This document shows, one piece after another, positions 52,991-63,975 of a stretch of DNA of 64,000 bases. The first letter of the stretch is position 1. Every line of letters starts with the position of its first letter. This DNA comes from Vombatus ursinus. Lineage: Eukaryota; Chordata; Mammalia; Diprotodontia; Vombatidae. Below the pieces are notes generated by a model, which searched no databases, was not told the origin of the DNA, and worked only from the letters and a program-made list of their open reading frames with translations. The DNA lies in the NCBI RefSeq assembly GCF_900497805.2, contig NW_020954550.1:32965479-33029478 (forward strand). The letters run 5' to 3'. Made by a program: the position numbers and the translations under genes.

Positions 52991-53682
52991 CATGTATCCA
53001 GGTTAAGACTAAAGCAACATAAACATTCAAATAGAGAATTAAAGGAACACAGCAAACAATGTCTGTCCCTGGTGCAAAATTGGCTTTCAACAACAAATAG
53101 AAAAATTCTGTTCTATTTTATATTGTAATGTTGAAGCTAAATAAATATGCTTCTCTTTGTTTATGTTTTGCTTTGCTTTTGTGACTGTGCCTCCCTATCT
53201 CTCCCAGACCAAAAGTGCATCAACCATTCCCATTCTGATCCCACTAGTGGTCCACATGGGAGCCTTGACCTGTGCTCTTTCCAACCTGATTCACTTTGCT
53301 GTTCCTTAAGTAGCCTGGTGGCCTTGTTCCGAGGGGCTCACCATCTTGCTGCAGACTTAGTGGCATCTTAGGGCTGTGGGGTATATGGCCATGAAACAGA
53401 GTTTTTCTCTGTGCAGAATGAACTGATCTATATGGGGATTCAACCTCTTATCCTGTTTTCATTGACCCTAACTGTACCACACAACAGAAAGTACTTCGTA
53501 AGCACAAAATAAATGTGAGCTATTATTATTCCTACAGTAAGTCAATAGACCTGTGCTCTTGTTGTGGGGGCAAACTGGAAGGGTAAAGATCACAGAATAG
53601 CCACGCCTCTCATACTGGGCAACTTCCATAGATCTTCCCCGGGCTCAGTCAATGAGCTATTGGCCGATCTGGGTTAGATCTT
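52991..53682. other. unrecognised, includes MIR tail scrap
   Basis: 53485-53535 ends like a MIR ('gcacaaaataaatgtgagct'). 53200-53380 is GC-richer and reads like a repeat I cannot name. Confidence 0.3.
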
Positions 53683-53872
53683 AGATCAGGGTTTCCTTAG
53701 ATCAGGGAGTCTTACTTAAGATCAAGGAATTTGCTTTTTAAAAGAATATTTTGATATCTATATTTCAGTGTAAGTACATTTAAAAATCTTATTCTGAGAT
53801 GGAACCAGAGACTCCACCAGACTGCTAATGGGGTTCATGCTACAACAAATGTGAAGAAATCCTGCCCTTGTC
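53683..53872 (+). mobile_element. hAT-like nonautonomous DNA transposon (family A)
   Basis: 'aaaagaatattttgatatct', 'atatttcagtgtaagtacat', 'cttattctgagatggaacca' and 'ccaccagactgctaatgggg' follow the family A consensus in sense. Confidence 0.5.
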
Positions 53873-54984
53873 CTTTAGACATCACATGTCGACTCACAAT
53901 CACTCAGGCTGCCATTTGTTATCCCCTTCTCTGCTATGTGACTGGTCTATCACATTTTCCCATAGCACATTTTTTTTCTGATTTTTTATACTATTTTTAT
54001 GCATAACTCATAACTTCTGCCACCCTATGCCAGCCATACTTCTTTTCATTCCCCCGTGAGTGACCTATAGCTTTAATTCTTTGGTAACTCCAGTGTGTTA
54101 TGCTTTGTAGGCAGACAGATATCGCAACCTACTCCTGCCTGCCGTGCTTCTCTGCACTCCTTTTTAGGAGAAGATGAATGGGCCTGTTACTTCAGTTTTT
54201 CAGGGATTTTAATGTTTTGTGCTGCATAGTGATAGATCATGACTGGAAGGATATTGATATAAAAAAGATGGACTTTTCTTTCAGAGAGAAACTTAAACTC
54301 ATGATCTGATGTTTGAATCACATAGGTTACTGACAAAGCTACAGTTTCTTCTCAACTATGCTTATGAATGTTCATTCAACTGTTTTATTTTCTTGTCTTT
54401 ATTTATTTTTCACCCTATGACTTTGTACAAAGGTATGTTTTGGCACCCAGCTTGCACCCCTCACTTTCAAAAACTCTTAGAATGTCTTGGAGCAATGCCA
54501 CCCACACTTACAACAAGGGGGAGGTGGAATTCAGAGTTAACACTTTGCCTTAATAGGCACTAATTATAGATATAGATGATCAAAACAGAAATAAGCTATA
54601 ATAAAGTAGCTCATTGGGATAAAGGGATTAAAGTCTCAGAGAATGTGAAAGGAGAGATAGTCAAAATCCTTTAGTCAATGAATTATAATTAAACCAGTAT
54701 AAGTCAATTTTGCTAGACATAAGACGGAATTCTAACCATCCAAGTTCATTTCTGATAGGATTGTGGGTAATTAGACTTATACCCATTAGTGTCCATTTGA
54801 AGGGAGGAGTCAAAAGTGTAGCCTATCCCAATGAATCTCTTCCACTAGAGTCACTCATGTTCTACAAAAATCATACCAAAAAAGTCACTCTTTAGGGTTT
54901 AGTCATTATCTCCAGAAGTTGACTCTTAAAATATGTATACTGACTAGCAGAGTCCTATCCAAAATCCTCATCATGGAATGAAAA
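53873..54984. other. no recognised feature
   Basis: About 1.1 kb of unique-looking sequence. Two overlapping plus ORFs at 54309-54563 show no domain. Confidence 0.35.
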
Positions 54985-55061
54985 CTATTCAGAGAATCAC
55001 AGGATCTCAGAGTGGAAAGGTACTCCAGAGGACATATTACCTAACTCATTCCTGGCTTAGA

Positions 55062-55221
55062 ATTCTTTTTACCAAATACACACCCACACCCACACACACA
55101 CACCCACACACACACACACACCTGTGTGTATGTATATATGAATATACCTGTGTGTATTGTATATACACATATATATATATATATATATATATACACATGT
55201 GTAGTATTTGGTAAAAAGAAT
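55062..55221. repeat. 18-bp perfect inverted repeat enclosing CA/TA arrays
   Basis: ATTCTTTTTACCAAATAC (55062-55079) and GTATTTGGTAAAAAGAAT (55204-55221) are exact reverse complements. Between them lie (CA)n, (TATG)n and (TA)n. A third related piece, 'tgtttggtaaaatgaatata', occurs at about 55288. Confidence 0.92.
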
Positions 55222-55560
55222 GCTCTGCCAGGTAAGAGTTTGTATATATATATATGTGTGTGTGTATGTGTGTGTGTGTGTGTGTGTGTTTGGTAAAATG
55301 AATATAGATGTATATATTGTATATTTATAAATCTACATACACTCACAGAATATATATGAGTATGTATATACACATATATACATTCTATATATGAATATAT
55401 GCATATATAATCTAGCCTTTGTGATATAATAAATATGTTATAATAGCATATGGTATATTATATATGTTTATATGTATGTATCTGTGTATTATCTATATTT
55501 ATCTATGTACATATATATTATATACACAATGTAATATACATACATAGAGAGAGAAGAGAG
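55077..55560. repeat. compound CA/TG/TA microsatellite cluster
   Basis: (CA)n 55077-55122, (TA)n 55168-55192, (TG)n 55256-55287, then TATATG-rich sequence to about 55545. Confidence 0.95.
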
Positions 55561-56059
55561 ATGAGAAATGAGAGAAGAGAGAGTCTACTTGGACAGCTCT
55601 AATTGCTGGGAAGTTTTTCCTGAAACCAAGCCCAAATCTGCCTATTGGCAACTTCCGTCCATGCGTGATTCCTAGTTCTGCCATTCAATTTAATTCCTTT
55701 CCTACATTACAAATACTTAAAAGATCTCATGTCCTGCTCTAAGGCATCACTGCTTTTCCTTTAGCAGATCATAGAGAATGATATGAAGTCCACTCACCAC
55801 TGCAGTTACCGTCCTCTGGATAATATACTACTTATCCACATCCTTCCTAAATATGATGACCAGAACTGAATGGGATAATCAGGATGTGGCCTGACTAGAG
55901 AAGTACAGTGTTACACTAACTGGTATAGTGCTACTATCACCTCCCTATGTCAGGAAAGTATGTCTTGAATAATGTAGCCAAAGACCATGGTCGATGTTTT
56001 TGGCTACCTTATCACACTACTGACTGATATTGACATTGTCATACACACTCATTTGGATA

Positions 56060-56215
56060 TAGAATTCTATCTTATCTGAAAGAGAAATAGGATAGGAAGG
56101 GAATAAGAGATGTGGATGAGGGGAAGGGGGGAAACAGATAAAAGGGAGGATGGATTAAGAGAGACAGTAGTCAGAAGCAAAACAGACTTTTGAGGAGGGA
56201 GAAGATATAGCAAGT
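56060..56215 (+). mobile_element. L1/HAL1-type 3' UTR fragment
   Basis: 'ggataggaagggaataagag', 'gatggattaagagagacagt' and 'agtcagaagcaaaacagact' match the complement of 36215-36340 in the HAL1-like 3' UTR. Confidence 0.6.
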
Positions 56216-56221
56216 CCATAA

Positions 56222-56480
56222 TAATTATTGTTGTTGAATTGTTTCAGTCACGTCCAACTCTTCATGACCCCATTTGTGGATTTCTTGACAAAGATACTGG
56301 AGTGTTTTGTCATTTCCTTCTCCAGCTCATTTTACAGATGAGGAAGCTAAGACAAACAGGGCTAAGTGACTTGCCCAGGGTCATGCAGCTACTGAGTATC
56401 TGAGGCCAGATTTGAACATAGGAAGATGAGTCTTCCTGACTCCAAGACTGCACTTTGTCCACTGTGCCACCTAGCTTTAC
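56222..56480 (-). mobile_element. CORE-SINE, Mar1 type, nested in L3/CR1
   Basis: 'ttgttgaattgtttcagtca', 'cgtccaactcttcatgaccc', 'ctggagtgttttgtcatttc', 'agtgacttgcccagggtcat' and 'ccactgtgccacctagcttt'. Full length. Confidence 0.93.
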
Positions 56481-56771
56481 CTCCTTGGCTCATTCACTTT
56501 TTGAAGAATGAAATTAACATTAAGGTGTCAAATAATTGTTAGTTTTTCTGCTTTAGGCAGACAGAGGGCATCAGTAGATGCCCAAGTGAGTGAACTCCCC
56601 TATTACTACTTTATCATGGCTCTCTGCCAGGTTTGTGATGTGTTTCCCTAACTTCTCATCTAGTTCTTTTTTATGTCCAAATGGTCCAGGTGTCTCCAAT
56701 AACAATATCACTTCTCTTTCTGCTTGAGTTGATTTTCATCCCAATATGCTACCTCCTCTGGTTCCTAGATT

Positions 56772-56826
56772 TCATTTTATATTTATATTTTATTTATATT
56801 TATTTACATTATATTTTATTTCAATT
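56772..56826. repeat. TTTATAT-type AT-rich tandem
   Basis: 'attttatatttatattttat' units inside the L3/CR1. Confidence 0.75.
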
Positions 56827-57119
56827 TAGATTTCATATGGCTTCTTAACTTACAGTACTAATCCTACTATCCTCTTATCTACCCTTTATGAATAAATTCT
56901 TCCCTTCCAAGTTGCAGTGATACCAATGAGGTCAAATATTCCTTTTTTCATTAGGATTTCTAGTTTACCCTGCTTGTTCTACGTGCTTTGTGCATTCGTA
57001 ATTCAACCTTTGGAGTTCTGAGGTTTATTGCTGGTTCTTTTCTTGAATTTTTTCTCCTATGAATTTATGGATGTCTCAAATACTATCCTTCTTCCTACAT
57101 TATAACAGCCACCTATGAT

Positions 57120-57245
57120 ACTCCATTCAATTCAACACACATTTTCTAAGTATCTAATATGTAAAAGATACTAAGCTAGAAGCTATGAGTACAACAAGGA
57201 TGAAAAATTGTCCTTGTCCTCAAAGAGCTTACATTACTAAAGCTC
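57120..57245 (-). mobile_element. L2 3' end
   Basis: 'ccattcaattcaacacacat', 'agtatctaatatgtaaaaga', 'gtcctcaaagagcttacatt'. Confidence 0.65.
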
Positions 57246-58359
57246 ACCAAGAGAAAGCTCTGGTAGGTTCTATCAAGCCAGAAAAGCACTTTAAATATGT
57301 ACCCATTGATAGTGATTGGAGAAATTAATCACCAAGTTCAGTCTCAAGACTTCTTAAATGCCCACTGGTGTAAAGTGACTGAAGAAAACATTAACAAAGA
57401 AAGTAAACACAGAAAAGAAATCATATTGCCTAAGAGAAGGAGCATGTATGGGAAGGAAATAGGCATCTACAATATGTCAAGCATTTTGCTAAGTACTATA
57501 CAAACATTATTATATATAAATGCATTAACATTAGTTAATTATATATTATCATAGACAGTTTTCTCAGATTATCTAGCAGGAAAGCAGAGCCATAAAATAA
57601 TAGGACCTAGAAAAGAACAAGAAAAATTTCAGTAGGAGGGATAGAAACTTGGAAAGATCTGAAACTGTGCACATTATGCAAGGAGGCAGGCCTGGATAGG
57701 TCACGAGGTAGGAGTTTCTGGAAGACTAGCAAGTAACATGAGGATACTCGATGTCTGATGAGGGTAAAGAGAAAAATGATAAGAAAGTCAAAAGTGGTTT
57801 GCAAAGCAAAAGTATGGGAATTCTATCCAGCCAGGGTGATATAAAATACATACTCTGTGTACCCTGGGACCACTATAGTTGCTGTGAAGCCTGAGAGGAA
57901 TCCTAAATTACTGGCCATGTGGGGTCTGGTGATACCACTAATTGGATGATCACTCTAACCAATGTTATATGGGTGATGTAACTGCTCTTGGGAATCTAAG
58001 ATATACACATGTCAGCAATGGGTTGTAGGTTGGTCTTATTTGAGATGATCAACTCAGAAGATGATCAGGCAAGTGGAGTTCCTTTATATTCAGGTACCAC
58101 AAAGAGGCAAGATATGTGGAAACAAATCAGAAATAGCAATACCCCACCTGCCAGAAATATTTCTGTGTAGATAGTGCTGGTCACCAGAGTGGGCAAATCA
58201 TAAATATGCATGAAATAAACTAAAGTTATAAATACTTTCAAAATACAATAAACTACTTATAGGCAATTACTTGATACTGCTTTTTGTTGATGACATTCTG
58301 AGTACTAATTATACAATGTATTTCAGATCCGTACAGGGCAATCACAAGGAAATACCTTA
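57246..58359. other. mostly unrecognised
   Basis: 57450-57515 is MIR/L2-tail-like ('caagcattttgctaagtact'). 57600-57850 has a vague L2-like purine bias that I cannot confirm. Confidence 0.3.
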
Positions 58360-59271
58360 TTTTAAAAATATACTTATTTTTAGCTTTCTTTTTAAATTTT
58401 GAGTTCCAAATTCCATCTCTCCCTCACACCCCTCCACCACCCAATGAGAAGGCAAACAATATGATGATAATTAGACAATGTGAAATCATGTTAAGTATAT
58501 TTCCATATTAGCCATATTGCTAAAAAAAAATTAGTTAGAAAATTATACTTCAATTTGTACTCAGCGTTCATCAGTTCTCTTTTTCTGGAGATAGATAGAA
58601 TTTTTTTATCATGATTTCTTTGGAATTGTCTTGTATCATTGTATTGATTAAAATAGCCAATTCTTTCATAGTTGATTATCATTCCAATATTGCTGTTACT
58701 GTGCACAAAAATCTCCTGGTTTTTCTCATTCACTTTGCATCAGTTCATATAGGTCTTAGCATGTTTTGTTTTTTCTGATACCACTCCCCATGTCATTCAT
58801 TATAACACAATAGAATTCTATCACAATCGTATGCCACAAGTTTTTCAGACATTCTCTAATTGATGAGCATGCCCTCAATTTCAAATTCTTTGCCATCACA
58901 AAAAGAGTTGCTCTAAATTTTTTTTTGTACAAATAGGTCCTTTTTCTTTTCCTTTGATTTATTTGATATAAAGACCTAGTAGAGATATTATTGGGTCATA
59001 GGGTGTGCACAACTTTATAGCCCTTTATATTCATTTATATTTCAGTATAGTTCAAAATTGTTCTCCATAATGGTTGCATCAGTTCACTATTCCTGTATCT
59101 ATTTTCCCTCATTTCCTCATTTCTGATAGGTGTGAGGTGGTACCTCAGAATTGTTTTAATTTGCCTTTTTCTAGTCAATAGTGATTTAGAGCCATTTTTC
59201 ATATTACTATAGTTTCGATTTCTTCTCCTGAAAACTGCCCATTCATATCTTTTCACCATTTATCCTCAAAT
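58360..59271 (-). mobile_element. L1 ORF2 C-terminus and 3' UTR, 5'-truncated
   Basis: In reverse: 'gataaatggtgaaaagatat', 'aggtaccacctcacacctat' (human RYHLTPVRM region: the minus translation reads LRYHLTPIRNEE), 'tttagagcaactctttttgt' and a 3' UTR ending 'tttggaactcaaaatttaaa'. The 5' end stops at a foldback (59232-59304). Confidence 0.85.
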
Positions 59272-59304
59272 GATAAATGGTAAAAGGATATGAATGGGCA
59301 GTTT
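59232..59304. repeat. 33-bp inverted repeat at an L1 5' junction
   Basis: Arms 59232-59264 and 59272-59304 with a 7-base loop. 31 of 33 bases pair. Both arms are the same L1 ORF2 segment ('gataaatgg...gaatgggcagttt') in opposite orientations. Confidence 0.93.
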
Positions 59305-60050
59305 ATGGTTACTAATTGCATTTCCCTCTATCCTATTTTCTTTTGTTTATCCTTTTCTCTCTCTTTTTATTTTGTTCCTCTTCAAAGGTCTGTTTTGCTT
59401 CTAAACACTACCTGTCTTAACCTGCTCTCCCTTTTATCATCCCCTGCCCCATATCTTTATCCCCTTCTCATCCTAATGCCCTTTTGGATAAGATAGATTT
59501 CTACACCTAGCTGAGTGTGTGTATATATTCTTCCTTCTTTGAACTAATTCCAATGACAGTGAGGTTCAAGCATTGCTTGCATGACTCTTACATGAGAAAA
59601 TTTTCCTCATTCTGCCTCTCTCTTCCTTCTTCTGGAAGTGCATCCCTCTTTCACACACGCACACACACACACACACATACATATATGGAGCTCATCCCAA
59701 CATAATAGACTCACACCTATGCCCTCTATGTAGACTCCTTTTAAATGCCCTAATAATGATAAAGTTCTTAGGAGGTACATGTATCATCTTCCCATATAGG
59801 ATTGTAAACAGTTTAAGTTAATTGAATCTCTTATTACTCTTTCTATGTTTCTCTTGAGTCTTATGTTTGAAAGTCAAATTTTCTATTCATCTCTGGTCTT
59901 TTCATCAGGAAAGCTTAAAAGTCCTCTATTTCATTAAATATCCATTGTCCCTCCTGAAGTATTATATTCAGTTTTGCTGAATAAGTTAACCTTGGATGTA
60001 ATCCTGTATCCTCTGCCTTCTGGAATATCATATTTTAAGCCCTCTGTTTT
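59305..60050 (-). mobile_element. HAL1-like fragment: ORF1 end plus 3' UTR
   Basis: 59326-59620 parallels 36196-36540 (3' UTR: 'gatagatttctacacctagc', 'tcattctgcctctctcttcc'). 59640-59690 has a CA array where the full copy has TCTA. 59830-60040 parallels 36830-37040 (ORF1 3' end: 'ttctattcatctctggtctt', 'cagttttgctgaataagtta'). As in the full copy, there is no ORF2 in between. Confidence 0.78.
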
Positions 60051-60079
60051 TCTATCTGAACTCAATCCAAGAGAAAGGG

Positions 60080-60290
60080 GGAGGGGGCAAATTAAGGGCC
60101 AAATCTAGACCACTCTCTATTTTTGTACTATTAGCCAAGAATAGATTTTACATTTTAAAATACAATAAAACTTTACTTAAAAATGTAAAAACCATCCTTA
60201 ATTCAAGGGCAAAAATAATTTGCTCAACAGATTTGGCCCTAGGGATATAGTCTGCTGACTCCTAGTCTAGTTGGGGTCAGCACATGCCAT
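60080..60290. mobile_element. hAT-like (Charlie-type) nonautonomous fragment (family C)
   Basis: 'agggccaaatctagaccact', 'ctatttttgtactattagcc', 'aagaatagattttacatttt', 'aacagatttggccctaggga' and 'agtctgctgactcctagtct' resemble mammal-wide Charlie-derived MER repeats. Confidence 0.65.
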
Positions 60291-60534
60291 ACCACATAAA
60301 AATTGGAACACAGATGCTATAATTGCTCCGACATTCAACTGGTTCTTATTATTCTGGTGCACACATCAGTTGTTACTTTCCCCACTAACAGAAATTTTGG
60401 GAGAAATTGGTTATTTGTACTCCAGACAAAATACTGGCTTCATATTATAAATAATAATTTTGTGTGTCAAATACAGCAGATCAGGAAGCCAGTCTATGAA
60501 ACGGGATCCAGATGTTTTAATCCTAAACTCAATA

Positions 60535-60635
60535 CTACATACATACACATGTGTATATGTATATATACACGTGTGTACATACATATGCATATATAGACAC
60601 ATATACATGTGTGTGTATATACATATATGTGTGCT
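60535..60635. repeat. (TATG/TACA)n microsatellite
   Basis: Alternating 'acatacacatgtgtatatgt' units, self-complementary. Confidence 0.9.
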
Positions 60636-60639
60636 CCCT

Positions 60640-60845
60640 TCCCAACCCACCTATTTCCTCTCTTCCATCTATTCTGTATATATCTTGTTTGTACCTAGTT
60701 ATTTACATATTGTCTCCCATCATTAGAATATGAAACCCTTGGGGGCAAAGATTGGTTTTTGATTTTCTTTGTACTCTAACACTTAGCAGAGTGTCAGGCA
60801 CATTTTAAGCACTTCATAAATTCCTGTTGACTGGCTGGCTGTGTG
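60640..60845 (+). mobile_element. L2 3' end
   Basis: 'attgtctcccatcattagaa', 'tatgaaacccttgggggcaa', 'gagtgtcaggcacattttaa', 'attcctgttgactggctggc'. Confidence 0.82.
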
Positions 60846-61587
60846 TACAGTGGGGAGGGATGAGGGAAGAAATATAAGGGGGTAGATGGATACATCAATT
60901 TCTCTCATGGGATCCTGGCAATAATTTTGTCTGAGAAGAGCAGCACTATTATCTAACTGCCCAGTCATAATTAGTAAAAACCATGGCTTTCAGTTTAAAA
61001 GCTCTTTGGACTCCATATCTTTCAGATTCCTTAAGGGAACATAGCATGAGTTAATTAGGCATGCTATTCAGAGAATGTGGATTGAACTTTAGATAATCAT
61101 ATTTCCATTCATTTCTATTCAATGACTCCAACTCTCTCAGGGATGATCGCTATGGGTGACTTGATTTAATTCTGATCTCTGTATCTCAGCAAAGGTATCT
61201 TGTTCTCCCACATGTAAAAATTGAGCCTGTCAGTGAGTGAAAGCTCAAAGATGGCAGATGGTGAGACAAAGTGGATTGTTAATGCTATTTAGCTGGGACA
61301 TAAAACACAGATGTGACTAATCCTGATGTGAATCACTTTTTATACTTTATCAAAGGTCGCAATTGAGAGATTTGGGGTGAAGGAAAAATCCTCTCCTTAA
61401 GCTAACAAAATACCATTTTAAAAATCACAATGATTTCCTATGTTTTGTAACAGCAAGGAGAAAACATTACCTTTCTGGATGACACCCAGTATTGTTAGTC
61501 TTTGCCTGCAGCAGCATATTGTATTGGAGTCTTCAGGAAGCAGCCTGCAACAATTCCAGACCACTGAAAGTTCAGTACCCTGTAAGG
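60846..61587. other. repeat-poor stretch, candidate conserved noncoding sequence
   Basis: No repeat recognised. 61040-61420 has TAAT/ATTA cores and 'gagttaattaggcatgctat'. Conservation untested. Confidence 0.3.
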
Positions 61588-61690
61588 CAGAGGTTCTTTG
61601 CTTTTTTGTGTGTCACAGATCCCTTTGGCAATCTGATGAAACCTATGAACTCCCATGAACCTCTAATGTAGAGACAGATTAAAAGAGATC
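61588..61690 (+). mobile_element. hAT-like fragment (family A)
   Basis: 'gcagaggttctttgcttttt', 'tgtgtgtcacagatcccttt' and 'ggcaatctgatgaaacctat'. Confidence 0.5.
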
Positions 61691-61704
61691 AGCACTTTCA
61701 AAGA

Positions 61705-61925
61705 GGTTAGGGGAGATATAATAAGATACGGTCACTGGAATGGGAAACAGAGAACCTTGATTCTAGTCTCATTTCTGCCCCTAACAAGCTATGGGAATTT
61801 ATACAAGTCATTTTATTTCCTCAGTTTCAGTTTCCTACTCTTTAACGGGGAGGTGAGGGGAAGGGAGAAAGATGACTGGACCTTAAAGTCACTCCCAGTG
61901 CTAGCATCTTATGAATTCTATGACA
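61705..61925 (+). mobile_element. CORE-SINE, Ther2/MIR3 type, degraded
   Basis: 'gaaccttgattctagtctca', 'cctcagtttcagtttcctac', 'ctggaccttaaagtcactcc'. Confidence 0.6.
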
Positions 61926-62404
61926 TTTCTCTATGGACCCCCTCTTCCACATCATTTTTTCAGAAATATTCAGTGAGGCCTGTGCCCTTAAAGACCCTTG
62001 GAAATGATAATATTAACTAACTATCTTCTGTCTAAAGAAGTGCCCATTGACCCTTGTGCTTCTTCTGCTATCTCTAATCCAAGTCCTAGGCAAAAAGAAA
62101 AACATCTGCCTCTAGTCCTTTGGTGGCATTTTTTTTTCTTAAAAAGAGCCTTTGATGTGAAAACCATGTCAAAGGCTTTTTGAGAATTTAAATTATTATA
62201 TGTAGTTGTTCCCTGCCTTAGCCACATTTTGTTTGTTTGTTTAGCCCTCTCAAAGATAGTCTAATAGACTGGTCAGGCAAGATTTTCCCTTCTAATAATC
62301 ATGTTACAATTATGTTAGTTTAACTGCTGTCATAGACCCTTGCACTTGCTGGTAGCAAATGAGAATCACTTCTCTGTGTCTCCCTAGAGCTCCCCTGGAT
62401 CTCT

Positions 62405-62515
62405 CCGTAGAAATGCAGTCACTTTTGTCAGTATACCCAATACTTATCACAGTGCCTGGCAAATAGTAGACCCTTAAAAATGCTCATTGACAGATTGATT
62501 CATTGATGTAGCTAT
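62405..62515 (+). mobile_element. L2 3' end
   Basis: 'cttatcacagtgcctggcaa', 'atagtagacccttaaaaatg', 'ctcattgacagattgattca'. Confidence 0.72.
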
Positions 62516-63459
62516 CCCACTCTTCTTTGACAGAGTAGCTGACAGGTAACTTATTCAATAAAAGCACCATTTTCAACTTATTCAATAAAACCACCATTTT
62601 TGCCTTTGAACTTCTTTCATACAAGACTGTGAATTTACCACTGATTTATCTAGTTATCTTCAACCTACTGTATTATAAGACTCTTTAGAGGGAGCTATTC
62701 TCTCACATCATAAGTCCTCAGTAAGGACTGAGATAATGAATTAATTTCATTTTTCTACATCTTTTTCTCCCTTTTATCCTTGAGTATCTCTTGCCCTGTG
62801 ATCTTCCAGCCATATGCTTGATTTTTTTAGTTAGCTTCTTTTGATGTATTTAAGACTCTTGCCATTGACTTCTAAGTCCCTTAGAGTGGGATTCGAGGTT
62901 TTGTGCTGCTTCATTTCTAGTTACAATGCGAACCAAAGATTGTTAGGCAACTGTTTACATTCTTTTAAATTATGCCTTTATCTCTTTTATAGACTCTTTG
63001 ACATTACAAGTAATGACCTTGGAAATGTTAGTGAATTGAACAGTATCCCTGTGCTGTCTGAGGATACCATTACTGAATTCCATACTTAGGTACCATTTAA
63101 ATGCTCTGAGTTATCAAGCAGGAAACACAAGTGGCTTTGTTGCTGAAAAAAATTATATGAAATGATAGGAGAATATTTTTGAGAAGAGGAAGGTTTTTGC
63201 CATGGATCAGACTGTAACTATAAAATTGTCTCTTTGGTTTTTTTTTTCCCTTCTCCCCTGTTCTCCTCCCACCTCATATATACATGATTTCTTCATCTAC
63301 TTAAATGAAAATTTGGAGGATAATGAATTAATGGCTTATATTTTTTTAGTATTCCATATACAGAATGACATTCTCACTCTATTATTTTTAAAGCAAGAGA
63401 TCTTTTTATCTTTATTGCTTTTCAATATGGTTTCTTTTACCTGTTAAAATTCACAAAAA
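62516..63459. other. unrecognised; includes a 27-bp tandem duplication
   Basis: 62548-62574 is repeated directly at 62575-62601 with one mismatch. Otherwise unique-looking. Confidence 0.4.
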
Positions 63460-63715
63460 ATTAACTAATAATAATAGCTCATATTTATATAGTGTTTTAA
63501 GATTTGCAAAGTGTTTTAAAGCATATCATCTTACTTGATTCCTGCCATAACCCTGTGAAGTAAGTACCATTATTATCCTCATTTTCCAGAAGGAAACTGA
63601 GGCTGAGTGAATTGAAGGGACTTACCCAGGATTGCCCAGCTAGTACTGGAGGCAAAATTCAGACTCATTTCTGAATTCCAAGCCCAACACTATCCACTGA
63701 GTCACCTGGCTACAT
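63460..63715 (-). mobile_element. CORE-SINE, Ther1/MIR type, full length
   Basis: 'taataatagctcatatttat', 'ttgcaaagtgttttaaagca', 'tgccataaccctgtgaagta', 'acttacccaggattgcccag', 'atccactgagtcacctggct'. Confidence 0.88.
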
Positions 63716-63754
63716 TATACAGCTGACTGTCACGTGCAAGACCCTGTGTACAAA

Positions 63755-63975
63755 GATTATTAGATTTCAAAATAGAAGGTGGCTTGGATAGGATCTAGGA
63801 CAACTTTCAACCAACCCTGCCTCTCCTTTTCACGGATAAGGAAACAGAGGCCCAGAAAGATGAAGTGATTTATATCAAAAAACATGAATGGTAAGTGACA
63901 GAGACAAGATTTTAACCCAGGTCTTCTGATTCCAAATCCAATGCCTTTTTTTCCACTATAATATGCCTCTATCCT
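63755..63975 (-). mobile_element. CORE-SINE, Ther2/MIR3 type
   Basis: 'ctccttttcacggataagga', 'aacagaggcccagaaagatg', 'tttaacccaggtcttctgat'. Confidence 0.8.

Larger units (their letters stand above)
54985..57060 (-). mobile_element. L3/CR1 LINE, interrupted second copy
   Basis: 3' end 'gagaatcacaggatctcaga', 'ggaaaggtactccagaggac', then after a microsatellite cluster 'ggacagctctaattgctggg', 'aagtttttcctgaaaccaag', 'aggatgtggcctgactagag' and 'gctactatcacctccctatg'. The endonuclease side is at 56540-57050: 'gtgaactcccctattactac', 'gccaggtttgtgatgtgttt', 'taccctgcttgttctacgtg'. Insertions: microsatellites 55077-55560, an L1-type 3' UTR piece 56060-56215 and a Mar1 SINE 56222-56480. Confidence 0.8.

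Noticed and set aside
55041-55373. 110-codon minus ORF with Y/I and T/H runs
   Set aside because: Lies entirely in CA/TA/TG microsatellite sequence.
60411-60733. Overlapping ORFs with YIHMY/CIY repeats
   Set aside because: Explained by the TATG/TACA microsatellite at 60535-60635.
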